Shown: positions 42,101 to 53,690 of the stretch, in pieces
How the letters are laid out: each line of letters opens with the position of its first letter
Numbering within the stretch: the stretch's first letter is position 1
Assembly (NCBI GenBank): GCA_013396915.1
Contig: VWZL01000351.1
Span: forward strand, 1-64,000
DNA from: Stercorarius parasiticus
Taxonomy: Eukaryota > Chordata > Aves > Charadriiformes > Stercorariidae
DNA length: 64,000 nt
Reading direction: 5' to 3'
The notes under the pieces: generated by a model
Told to the model about the DNA's origin: nothing
The model's database searches: none
The model's input: only the letters and a program-made list of their open reading frames with translations
Position numbers and translations under genes: made by a program

Positions 42101-43859
42101 TTTGTTTTCATAGGATATTGCTCTTCTAAATTAAAATGCTCACTCTGAAATTCTCCCAGAAAATTGCGTTTTCATCAAAGTTGTTCACCTTACCCTACCT
42201 ACTACCCTGCCTGCCACGATGAGTAGCAACTTGTTACATGAGCAGTACCACTTTCTCCACAGGCATAACCATGAGGAACAGATACTGCTGTTTTGAGTAA
42301 ATCAAGTTACCAGAATCTGGATTTATAAACCAGCAATTTAACTGTTTGGTGCCATGCCCTTTTTGTCATACAATGATCATAAACCCATGCAGTTCTTGCA
42401 TACTAAGGCTAGAGTGCTAGGATTTTTAATATTTTTAAGATGCTTGGGCCTGGGCTAAATGTGATACTGTACCTTATCTGGGGACCAAAGCACTCCTAAC
42501 TCTTCCTAGGGCTTGCAGAACAAATCTCTTGTGTTCAAAAATCCCAGACTAACCAAAGAATTGCCGTTGCAGTTAGTGATGACCAAAGTGAAGAAACCAA
42601 ACAAGGTGGGAGGCTCCAGCAAATGCTCCATGTTTGCTGCTGAAAGGATGAGGGAAGATGGAGGAAGGGTGATGGTGCTTTGAGGCTGCTGGAAGGGAAA
42701 GGAACAGTATTTTGCCCACAGATGGTCAAAGCCAGGGGGGTTCTACTGGCCACTGCCACTGCCTTTTCCTGGACCAACAGCCTAAGTCCGTTTTTAGGAA
42801 AAATATATTTGTGGAATTTGAAATTCCCCTCGGCACTTCTTGCTCTCAATGCTAAGTTTTGGCAGGGTGTGATGCTGTTCCCAAGTGGTTGCCAGAGCGT
42901 GTCCAGCACACTACAGCAAATGTGTTTTCTGTGCTCCATGCTGAGCACCAGCACTGGTCTTATTAACGCACACAACCCCTCATATTTGAACTGTGTAAAC
43001 TGCTTCTAACAGCTCCTTTCCCCTCTTTGTTCAAACAAACAATGGCCTTTGGAAATTTATTTTAATGCCGCCGAGACCAAATTGTTATTTAATTTAGCAA
43101 ATGAATAATTCTCCCTCCCAAATCCCGCTTAGCTCTGCATGTATATTACTTAATACCTTATCTATAGGCCTATCAAATTCTTGCTCCTCTGAAAGAATAC
43201 GAGTGACCCTTTGCTCATACAGCAGATCAGGAGAGGGAAAGGGGGATATGCTCCTCTCTTCATTCCCATCTTGCCATACAGAGAAAGAACGTATTTTGGT
43301 TTTCTACAAACCCGTTTGCCAGCTTTTTTGGCCATGAGATACCAAATTTGCAGCTGCTTCTGGGAAGACGTTTGTGATAAGGAATGCAACATCGGAAACA
43401 CGCCCCAGGGACCTGCCTTCCCTCCTGCAGGTAAAGAGCAGCCCAGGCAGCACAAGCTGAACTTGAAAGCTGAGTGCTCAGCTCCAACAGAGAAAAGAAA
43501 AGCCAAGTGGTCCCTGCAGCCCTCCCAAGTGCTATTAGGGTCCCCTCCTCGGGGAGCCATCATGAAGAGCATGCATAGGCAGACACTGAAGGAGCAGAGG
43601 AGAGCGGGGCGCAGAGCAACCTCACGGGCGTTAGACCCCCTTGGCATGTATGGGAGCACATTGTCTCAGCCTCTTTGCAAACTTGGGCATCACAGCATGC
43701 ATTACCATGCGTCACATTTCTAGGGCTTTTTCAAAGCCAGCGATGGCACCTTCCTCTCACATCACTACATTTTGTGAAGGCCCTTTACTTTCATGATTTC
43801 TGCAAGAAATGTCTTGACATCTTTCTTCAGGAGCAAGCAGGGATAACTTGTATGTGTAT

Positions 43860-43881
43860 TATATACATATATATGTATATA
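43860..43881. repeat. 22-bp perfect AT-rich palindrome
   Basis: The stretch reads the same on both strands and consists of TA/TG/CA steps around a central ATATAT. It is probably a short TA-type microsatellite with point changes. Confidence 0.85.
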
Positions 43882-44856
43882 CTATAGATACCGGATTGCC
43901 AAAACCTACATTTTCACCACAAACCAGGAAGGTGCAGGCTCTCTGTGGCAAGGAGTGCTGTGAGCTGCTGGACCTTGCCACATCCTCTCTTTTGCCATGG
44001 CACCATGACTGCACATCGCCAGCACAGGAGCACTTCTCTTCCCAGAGGACCAACGCACTTCTTCACCCTCCACCACCATGGCCAAGGTGGGCGCCCAGGC
44101 TGCAGTGAGGTTAACCTGCTGTCACCTAATGGGGCCTGATCAGATGCCTACACTGGCCAGTGGGACTCCATAGCCTTTGAGTGGGGCTCTAGTGGATGAG
44201 GGTAGGCAGGAGAGGATGGCAGAGCTGGCCCAGCTGAATAACCTCTCAGCTTGCCTGGAGGGGGGAAAAAAATGTTATTAGGAAACTAATAGGGCGAATG
44301 GAGAGGGTGGGCAACGCAGCTCAGCTTGGTGAGACCTGGTTGCCTTGAATATGGAACCTAAGTGGCTGTGGGGGCTTCTCTTAGTGGTGGGTCAGGAATC
44401 CTGCATCTTCCCTGGCTTTACAAAAATTGCCTGTGGGGCTGATTGCAGTGAAAAGCAACAGCTGGGCTGTTCTGCAGGTATCTCACATATTACACCTTTA
44501 GAGCATAAAAAGGTGCCTACATGGGACCAGAGAGCAGGCAGCATTGGGGGAGCCTGCTGGGTACGGACAGCACTTCAGCCACTGAACTGTACAGTTTTCC
44601 TTATCCTTTCTCTTTCACCTCTCAAGCTTCTCTTCAGACTCAGGCTGACTTGTGGATTCATTCAGCCTCATTCCCCAAATCCTCAGATCTACAGAAAACA
44701 TTTTCCAAGGCTTCTTCCCTTTAACTTCATAATTTTAAAAAGGGACTTTCAAATAAATAAAACCATGAAATAATACTAGAGGGTATACAGTAGGACCTAC
44801 CATGTCGAATTAGAAATAAACCAAAAATATTTAACTTTGAGAACAAACACCCCCAT

Positions 44857-44891
44857 CACACGCACACGCGCGCACACACACACACACACAC
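44857..44891. repeat. Alternating CA/CG tract (Z-DNA-prone)
   Basis: Thirty-five bases alternate strictly pyrimidine-purine and include four CG steps, the composition most prone to Z-DNA. It is a (CA)n microsatellite with CG substitutions. Confidence 0.9.
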
Positions 44892-45029
44892 TCGCCTTCA
44901 CCCTGCAAAAGGCAGCATTAGAAACATTCTTGTATTTAGGTAAAAATGTGAGGCCTAAGCAGTTAAAAGGCAATGTGCTCTAAAGCTTCCCTAATCTATT
45001 TTCCTCCAATTCTTTCCACCTCTAAGAAG

Positions 45030-45205
45030 CTTGTGGAGTTAGTTGCCGATTAACATTCAGGAAGATTGTACTCTGTCTCCAGTTCATTGCTCTCTTGTTG
45101 GCTTATTGTTATTCAGAGCCCATTTATTGTAGATGAGCTATTCATTTTCCTCTAATTGGATGGGATTGGATTTCACTTTCATTGTTGGATGCATTGAAAA
45201 CCCGG
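45030..45205. promoter_or_regulatory. Candidate enhancer-like block
   Basis: This is a non-repetitive, AT-leaning block with several SOX-type ATTGTT/CATTGT motifs, a homeodomain core TCTAATTGG near 45151-45159 and a TTTATTG. It is bounded by microsatellites (44857-44891 and 45284-45307). The texture resembles vertebrate conserved non-coding elements. Conservation is inferred, not tested. Confidence 0.3.
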
Positions 45206-45283
45206 GAGGGGCTGCGGGGATCAGCCCAGGGCTGGGGAGATTTAACTCAGCGCAAAGTTTAGGTTGCAACTGAAAGAAGTTGC

Positions 45284-45307
45284 TTTTTTTTTTTTTTTTT
45301 TTTTTTT
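45284..45307. repeat. Poly(T) run of 24
   Basis: An uninterrupted run of 24 T. No LINE or SINE body is visible on either side. Confidence 0.95.
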
Positions 45308-46950
45308 AATGTGCAAATGCCTCATGGCTAGATTTGCAAGGTCTCCCTTGTGATCCCAAACACCTTATTGTGTAATTTATATTTTTGGTATTTTAATACA
45401 ATTCCTTACCAAAGCACCCAGCACATGGGGATTGCTAGGAAGATTTCTGAGCGACAGAAACCCAGCGTGGGCTTTGCACCAATGTCCCTCCTGTCAGGAT
45501 CCGACTGGCTTTCTGACTCTCTCAAATGTTTGCATTAAATGCTTTCACAGTACCCAGATCCTGCACTGTAACATCTTCCTCTGCAAATCTGCTCAGATTC
45601 ATTTGGGGTAGTACAAGGGTCTGCAAGCAGAAGGTAATTTGGAGACTATGCTCTGCAGTTGTTTGCACCAAAAATGGCTCCAGCAGCTGCTGCATCCCCA
45701 CCTAAGGGCAAGCGGAAGGCTGAAGAGCCTGCCCGGCGCTGAAAAACAGCCTGGTTTTGTGGTAGATACACAAGCCTGGACCAAACCCATCTCTCCCAGC
45801 CATCTCATAACGTACTCTGAATTGCTGGCAGCAGAGCTAAGAATACACATGGGCACCCACACATCGGTGTGCGTGTCAGCTGGCGAGTCACTGTGCCATG
45901 TGGGAGCCCCCTTCCCAGTCAGAATTACGAGATGGCCGTGGTCACAGCATGGGCAGGGACAGCACAGCCACTCCAGGCTCCGTGGCTGTAACAGCTCGCA
46001 CCTCACCAGACAGCTCAGGGACAGCAGGGAGGGAAAACAGCCCTCCTCATCCCCTTGGAACACTACATCTGCCAAGAGCAGGTCTCAGGATTTAACTGCC
46101 TGAATTAAAGGCAGTGTTAAAATTAAACTCAACAATTTAACTGTCTGAAAAATAGGTGCCTGATCCGCTGCAGGTTGCTCTGGAGTCAGTGGAGAGAAGG
46201 GCACCCTTGGCGAGCGAGTGATGCCTCCCAAGGTGGGTCTCATGGGTGGGATGAGCTGCTTTCTGGAGTGGAGAAGCAAGGAGAAACCTACCTTAGATGT
46301 AGCCCTGAGCTCTAGCTCATCCCCTAAATATCTCCTAAGCATCCCTAAACTCACCTCTAAACATCAGCTGGCAAGGTAAAGCCAGGGGCTGTCTTTCTGG
46401 GAGAGAAGGTGGAGGGAGAGGAAAAGGAGCAAGGAGGCAGTACGGCAAAACTACTGCAGTGTGTTGGAAGGGTTAACATCTGGCCTCCTGCAGATGTGAG
46501 AGGAGGACTGGGGGACTGGCTGAGTTGGGGTATTTACATGGGAAATTCTCCAGCAAACTGCAAGCATGTACTGCAGCCTTTCCTTGGTCGGGGGCCCATT
46601 TTGCACCTCTCTCTTTTTCTTGGGCACGGATTTTCATTAAACATGTAGGAGTGTCATAGCTTCGACATCTTTACTGTGCTGACACATATGTTTTAAACTG
46701 GCCAGCAGATTTAAAAGCTACCAGAGAGGGCACAGGGAAAGGAGGGAAACACATGTGTACCTACACAGAGTGATGGTGTGGTCAGAAAGCAGGTTATTAG
46801 AAGGATGAAACAATTATCAAAGAAATTGGTGAGAAAGACCCTCTGATCATGCACACTAGAACCAGCGAAACCTATTTCCTACAGATTTGTGCCCAGCTGC
46901 TGATAGCACCTAAGAAGGTGCCAGCTTGGCCCAAAACCCTACCTGTAGTA
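45308..46950. other. Intergenic DNA, no gene seen
   Basis: The GC content is moderate with no gene. Overlapping ORFs of about 155 codons on both strands (45599-46103) have unstructured composition and no resemblance to known proteins; I regard them as chance. Confidence 0.6.
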
Positions 46951-47121
46951 GAATCATAGAAATCATAGAATTGCCTAGGTCGGAAGGGACCTTTCAGATC
47001 ATCTAGTCCAACCATCAACCTAAGACTGACAAAAACCATCACTAAACCGTATTGCTAAGTATTATATCTACCCGTCTTTTAAATACCTCCAGGGATGATG
47101 ACTCAACCACTTTCCTGGGAA
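46951..47121 (-). mobile_element. CR1 LINE 3' fragment, minus orientation
   Basis: This opens with the reverse-oriented CR1 terminus GAATCATAGAAATCATAGAA, then the GGTCGGAAGGGACCTTTCAG and CATCTAGTCCAACCATCAAC segments and the CCTCCAGGGATGATGACTCA block, and stops near the TTTCCTGGG position where CR1 similarity is lost. It is a 5'-truncated copy of about 170 bp. Confidence 0.93.
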
Positions 47122-50100
47122 AGGTAAGGTGTGTCTTTTTTATCCGGTGTTTTACAAAGGCTAAGTGCACACTTGAACCCTTGCCTCTCCTCTCCCTGTG
47201 TCCTTTAGTTAGATTTTAGGTGACTACGTACCTCTGAGAAATATACCCATTGCCCACGCTCGGTGGATGGAGACCAGCAGAGACCACAAGAGCCTGGGAG
47301 GGAGGCAGAGGGACCTACACACCCGGTGGGTTAAAAATAAGAGAATTAACACCAGTCCCAAATATCAGGCTCTGGCTGAGACACAAGGTATTTAAGACAT
47401 TAACCATTAAAACTGATAGACCAAGCAATGAGGACAATGTGCAAAGATGCCTGAAACTTAAAAGAATATTGAAAACAAGAGGTAAAATTTGACCTGTTGC
47501 TTGCTGGGAATTTTTTTGTTTAAAAGGATTATAGGAGACACTATACCTAAAAGGCTTTGACATGAAGATCTGCATTACAGGTAACCGGCACAAAGCACAG
47601 ATGTTTTGAGGGCCTTCAGCCCCACGATAGCACATGGAACACCAATGGCAGCAGCAAGCCTGGCTGTCTGGATTCAAAGGTGAGTTGACGAACCAAAGAA
47701 CTTCAGGTGACAACAAGCCCACCAGACCTTACAGTCTGTTGCTTCAATGCCCAATTATGCACATAAAATATTATTTTGGTTTTTTTCAGCTTCATTAAAT
47801 AAAAGTTTTATATACCTTCTTCCTACGGAGATATTTGGTGGTTGTCAACCTCTGGCTCTTGGTGGTTCCTAGGGTCTCTGGGCACCTATTAAACAGTCTG
47901 CGAATGATAATTAAACAAAGCAAGTCTATGAGCTCAACAGGCGCTATCCTGGGTTTGCACCTCCCCTGGAAAATTGTGGTGGTCCGCAAAGCAAAAATTA
48001 CAAAAACCATCTGCTCTGGCTCCCACGCAGCCTCCCCTTAGCCTTCCCCTGAGTGTGCTAAGCAGCATAATCATAAATCACCTCACTGTTTTTTTCAGGC
48101 CTCTGCAGATATGTGGGTTACGGGCACTGAAGCTTGCCACAGTCATGGTCTCACCAGCACCATACGGCTAACGCATGGCTAACGGTGCTTTCCCACATTC
48201 CCTGTGCAGGGATTGTGGAGCCTCTGCGTAACTCATTAGCTTTGAACATTACACACCATCTCTGTGCTATCTCCAGCATTTTCAGGTTGGTTTCCAAATC
48301 ATGGATATAGACATTGAGTCCCTCAGGGCCACAAGTCTTCCAAGAACCTGTTGGACATTTTCCTTTGGACGATGTTTTCGAACAGCAGTTATAGCTTAGA
48401 TACTGCTGATCTACTTACAGTCATGCTATATACACTGCACCAACTTTAGCATTACTTCTTCTCATAACATTAGTTCTTACTTAAGCAGGGACCATGCATT
48501 TCCACCTTTAACTCAGCTTCAGGAGAACCTTTTGTCTGTAAAATCATATCAGCCCACATCAGCAAACATCTTGGTCGTATCACACATTCAGAGTTCAGGT
48601 ATTTTTTTCTTGTTTTTCTGCATTTTTTTCCAACTGTCAACTGCAAAGAGGCAGTGGGACTCAAGCAACGGGTCATCTTCACAGGCAAGGAAGTTTGCTT
48701 CCCAAAGTCAAAACAGGGTAGCACCAGAGAAACCAAAGTGCAGGTGGGGGACCTCTTACCTCTTCTGTCCTGGCGAGCAGCTACCTTTCAGTTTTTCCTC
48801 TTGCACATCAGCCACCCCAAACTCCAGTCTTCTCTAAAGAAAAGCAAAGCCAAACTGCTTATTCCACACAGAAACTCTGTGAGGTATTGACCTCTACTGG
48901 TGCAAGGGCTTTACCAAGTGAAATCTAGCAGGAATAGTAAAAATTATGGCCTTTTTAAACTCTTCCAAACAATTAGAGAAGGAAATGAGAACTTTCTGTG
49001 CCACTTCAATGTCCTGCTGTTTTAGTAAAAAATTTGACACGGCTGTTTTATTTCATTTCAGGATTTTTGCTGATTTCCTGATTTTGCCTTGTCTTTAGTT
49101 ACTTATTTTTCCTTTTTCTCATTCTTAGAGAATGTGCAGAGGTTAAAAAGAACACATGCACACAAGAATTGGGAAACTGAGAAAACAGGTAACTCTTTTT
49201 TCTGATTACCTTTTCCAGATGTTTTTGAATGGGAGCAAATGACTAGGCAAAAAAGACCTTGAATGTAAAAAAAAAAAAAAAAAAGTCAGAGGTGGAGAAT
49301 GACAGAAGTGGGAAGGTGAAAGAGAAGAGCAGACATTTCCTAAAAGCAGGACATCCAACCCCAGACTGCACCTCCTCACCCTCCGACTGCAGAGGCAGAG
49401 GTTATTCACAGGCTAACTGGCTCTCCTGACCTCATCTGCTGCCAAGACTTTATTTCCCCGAAAGCCTCTTTCCAGGCCCAAAGCAGGTAGCTGGAGTGTC
49501 TGGACCCTGGTTCTCACCAGACGGATACAGGAGCTATAGTGACACCAACACAGCCTTACCCATACCCTTGGCACGCCTCTGGGAAACACAAGACATACTT
49601 ACAAAAGCATTTTGCCTTAGGCTGGGGAAAACCGTCCGTATCTTCCACAGTTGCCCAAGAAATGACAATGAACAAATGGCTCCCTGTCACTCGTTATTTT
49701 ATTATGGGTTTATTATGCAAACAAGTTGCGTCATGACCTAGGGAATGAAAACTGCCTGATTCTTGCAGGTTTGCACCCAATATTGACATTTCCTCACTGC
49801 AGGAATTCAAGCTCCCCATCCCTATGCCTCTTACGACCCTCTTGCTCCTCTTGCCATGCCTCAAGAAGAGCCCTAAACCTTTCCATGGTGTGCCCAGGTC
49901 CCCGCAGCCCCTCCTGGGGACAGCCCAGGGAGTTTCCGCCTCCCAGCCAGGCATTTGAGGGTCCTTTCTATCTAAAGCAGAGGGCTAGGTCCTAACATAC
50001 ATTGCTATGAATAAAAAAAAGGCAGGTTACTAGTTAACAAATAACAAAACCACCACAATCAAAACATCCGGTTATATCCTTGGCGTATGTCATCTCCGGA

Positions 50101-50589
50101 GAGGACGGGCCTTGCCGTCAGCGTGGCTGCAGCACTGCCAGGGTGGCAAAGACAGGCCAGTCGTTACCCGCGGGGCTTCCCGACGGCAATGGCCCTTCTC
50201 CCTCTGGCTTTCCCCAGCCCAGGGTTTGGGTAGAGTGGTTGGTCTCTGCCGGCCTCGTTTCTTGCTTGCACAGGCGGGCCTGTGAAGGGCCACGTCTGCC
50301 ATGTTGTGTCAGCCACTGGGGCCTGGCAGGTGAACAGCCTTGCAGGGCTGCTGGGATACAAAATGGCGTTTCCTCCTACAGCTGCTGCCCCCAGGAAGGG
50401 GGAAAGCATCATTTTTTTTCCACAATGCCTCCCAAAGGCCAGAGAGGCTTGTACCAGAGCAGCCCTGGGGAGAAACCCCCTCAAAGCGGGAGATAGGCTG
50501 CCGGGCACCGCCATGCTGGGCAGGAGCCACGGGGGCAGCCCGGCCCGGCTCCCCAGGGAGCGGCGTTCACCAGCAGCCTGCCGGACGTT
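47122..50589. other. Intergenic DNA, no gene seen
   Basis: No coding exon is recognisable. It contains an A18 run at 49267-49284. Its GC-richer end, 50080-50600, has several overlapping ORFs that look like by-products of composition. Confidence 0.6.
49267..49284. repeat. Poly(A) run of 18
   Basis: An uninterrupted run of A with no identifiable retrocopy upstream. Confidence 0.95.
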
Positions 50590-51320
50590 TTGTCCTGGCC
50601 TTATTTATTTGTTATGAATAATTACAGCTCCCCTTTCCCCTCCCCTCCAGCCTGGGCACAAAGCAGCCCGCTCCCCAAAAGGCAGCGGCATGTAAAAGTT
50701 TGTTGTCGCATCTCCATTAAACTGTATGCTCTCCGCCCGCCGGCGATAATGCACTTCAGATAATTCGTTGACGCAATATATTTTCCAGGATAGGCTTTTG
50801 TTTTCTTTCTTGGCCGCTCACCCTCTTTCTGTGGTCAGTTTTGCTCATTTCTCTTGTAAGCTGTCTAGAGGCAGAGAAAAGGCTTTCAGTTTTAAGCAGT
50901 TTCCTTTTCAGTTCCCCTTTATTGAATTCCAACCTCCATTTTTTTTTTTTTTTTTAAGCATAGGGACATCATTTATCTTGGACTTTAAGTTGCAGGGGCC
51001 TTCAAGGGGCTTCTTTTTTTCTTTCCCAGCTGCATTTGTTGACACACAGTCAATCTGTTTTTTGCCTTCGTTCCCCCTCTTCCCCCCAGCAGGCCATAAA
51101 GTATCGACAGCTGTGCCCTTTATTAGCATAGCCATTTTAAGCACAACAAGGGGGAAGAAACTAAATATATTACAGCCATTACCTCTGTCAAAAAGTGACA
51201 ATTTTAAAACATTTTAGCTCTTCACTGGGAAAGCCAGCAGCACAAAAGAAAGTGCTATAATTTTATTGTAAATGCTTTTTAAATATGGGTCACTTGGCCA
51301 TAATCAATAGAAAGGATGGA
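50590..51320. promoter_or_regulatory. Candidate conserved regulatory block
   Basis: About 700 bp of high-complexity, AT-leaning sequence has many factor-core-like words: TTATTTATTTG, GAATAATTACAG, CATTTTAAGC and CCATAATCAATAG. AATATGGGTCA at 51282-51292 fits the ROR/REV-ERB element WAWNTRGGTCA at every position. It is broken by T-rich runs such as 50939-50955. The appearance is that of a vertebrate non-coding element; this is inferred. Confidence 0.3.
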
Positions 51321-53313
51321 AAAGTTCAAAGCTTGAGAACAGTTCAGGCAGATAGCAGAATTTTTTTTTTTTTTTTAAAAAGGCTTGTCTTTAAAATATG
51401 CTAATTGGGGCAAAAATACAACAGTGAGAAGCATGCAAAATAAGATCTTGTTCCTGGCGGTTTTGTTTTCCGTACAGCTCTGTTCATGCTTTTCCCATCT
51501 ACTTATAAGTGTGTTTTACAACTTGGATGGGAATTATTCCTCCCCAACAGGGTGTTATGAACATTTGGGGACTGAGAAAACAGGAGGCAATCGAGGCAGT
51601 CACTACTCTCTTCTCAAAGAGGAAAAGAAAAATAAACTACTGTTTTTTTCAAATGCCTTTGCAAGTCTGATGTGCTGCAGCACTGGTTTACCAGGCAAGA
51701 TCACTTCTCGAGCATAAAATAATCCTGAAGCCTTAGAGTCCTGGTAGTTTAGGTTCAGGTTCGGATTCTTACACTTGCTGGTTTTTATATGGCAGAAACT
51801 TGTATTTTAAGCTTCCAGAATGAGGAATTGGCCTTTTTGATTAGGCGAGGAATAACATCCACAGTCAGCATCTGTTAAGAGCTCTAAAAGGTAAAAGAGG
51901 GCTTACAGATGCCCTGAAGCCTGTGGATCTTGGCTGCTTTTGTTTTAATTTGTAATGGGTTTATCAGGCAAAGAGGAAGGGGCAATCTCAGCAGGGATTA
52001 TTTTGAACGGCTTCACCTTCCTCTCCCATTTGTAACATCTGGAGAGAACTTACAAGTTTTTTCTCTCTCTTATCTTTACCTCCCTAATTACAGTTTTTGC
52101 TCGAGGTTTCACTTTGCTTTTTAAATTTCAGAACATATGTAAAACTTGGCTCATACCAAGGCAAGATGTTAAACAGACTCCCAAAAGCAAAGCTGCTTTA
52201 AAGGATCTGTTCAAGCAAAAGTCCATGAAATACTACACACAATATTATACAGTACCTATTCACTGTGGCAATGCAGCATTTGTCTTGTGGTGGTTCCTGG
52301 GGGCCTGTATCCCACCACACTGAGCACACTCTGAATTTGCAGGAGAGAGGGAGCGAGCATCCTGCTCTGGGAAGAGTGTGGTCCATGGCGAAGGGGAAAC
52401 GGGAAAGAATTCTCACCACCCATCTTTTGGCAACCAATTTAGCAGTTAAATGTAACCAGCTGGTCTCCCCAGGCTCCCTCTGTAGTCGAGGGAGGGAAAG
52501 CAAAGCTCCTGCAGAGGGTCATTCAGTGCACCCAAATTAGCCTTACTCTGAATTGTCCTCTCTCTCATCCGTGACTGGAGAAGGAGTTTGAAGAGACTAC
52601 CCGGGTAATTTAGCCAGCTAAGATGGGTGGTCTGAATAATTCCTTCCCCACCAACCTCTCAAAGCCTGCCTAGGTACCCCACAGAGATTGGCATGCCGTC
52701 AGAGGGATCGATTCCCAGGCACGTCAGCAGTTCAGTAATCTGTGCTCATGCCTGCTCTGGAGAAAGCTGGGATGCTTGAGGAGCTTACTTCATCCTGTTG
52801 GACCCTGTAGCTCCCAGCCAGGACAGGGAGCTGACCTGAGTTACACGCTGTCAGATGATGATATTAGACTGGTTGTGGTGATGGTCAAGTTTTGGGTATT
52901 TTTTTTCCTACCTGACGGACCACATTTGCTGTCCTCAAGCCTCGCCAGAGGCCACTCAGATGGGAATAGCTGTGTGACAGCCTGGCCCTTAGACATGTCT
53001 AATGGTGGAATTGAAAGTGGCTCTGGTGCTGCTGAGACAGGAGACATGGCTGCTCCTACCTCCTTCCCGAATAAACGAGTTTGATCTTTTCTTGTGGGAC
53101 CCCCTCTTCCTCATCCTCACTGGCACAGAGTGAGGAAGCGGGGCTTGCTCTCAAGAAGGAAAGCAAGTCTCAGAGGTATGGCGCACCCCCAAAATGAGGG
53201 ACAGACATGCAACAGCCAAAGCATTACTGATTCTTGCAACCAAAGGCCACACCCTAACCAAAGCACAACCTTCGACAGGGACAAGTAACAGGTAAAAGCA
53301 GAGGATTAACTGG
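51321..53313. other. Intergenic DNA, no gene seen
   Basis: This contains a T16 run at 51361-51376. ORFs are below about 110 codons and have no recognisable protein character. Confidence 0.6.
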
Positions 53314-53690
53314 ACTCACCTGCAGACCGTGGTGCTGGTGGTGAGAGGAGGAGCCCTGAAAAACACTCAGCTTTACTGCAAGTAGGCAATTTCCCCCATT
53401 TTCCACACCACACAGCCACCTGCGTCTCCCCCATCCGCCTGGCTGCCCTGCAGCCTGTGCCTGCCCTGGTTACCCGCAGGCAGGAGGAGGTGGGAAGGAT
53501 GGCCTCCCAGGTCCCACCTCCACCAGGCAGGGCTTCTGCTGCCCTCAGGTCACCCCCAGGCAGCTGGCTGGCAGCAGATGTCAGGAAGCAGTGACAGCTT
53601 ACCTCTCCAGGCTCTTCTGCCAGCGCCGAGCTGCCTGTGCTCTCTCTGCTTCTGCATTCCCAGGCACACCCGGCTGGAGGATACGTGGCA
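53314..53690 (-). other. GC-rich patch with strong minus-strand splice donors
   Basis: This locally GC-rich block is low in CpG. On the minus strand it contains a perfect consensus donor CAG|GTGAGT (53322-53314) and a good one, GAG|GTAAGC (53605-53597). A 130-codon minus ORF crosses it without resembling a known protein. It could mark exons of an unannotated non-coding transcript. Confidence 0.25.

Larger units (their letters stand above)
36901..44856. other. Intergenic DNA with palindromes, no gene seen
   Basis: About 8 kb have no credible exon. Parts, notably 37120-37440 and 38270-38420, have the mixed-complexity, AT-rich, repeat-free texture typical of vertebrate conserved non-coding elements; this is an impression, not a measurement. 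It contains the nested palindromes at 39124-39156, the dual-strand ORF at 43211-43659 and the 22-bp palindrome at 43860-43881. Confidence 0.5.

Noticed and set aside
45599..46103. Overlapping ORFs of about 155 codons on both strands
   Set aside because: Cys/Ser/Pro-rich composition without domain features; the length is within chance expectation for this composition.
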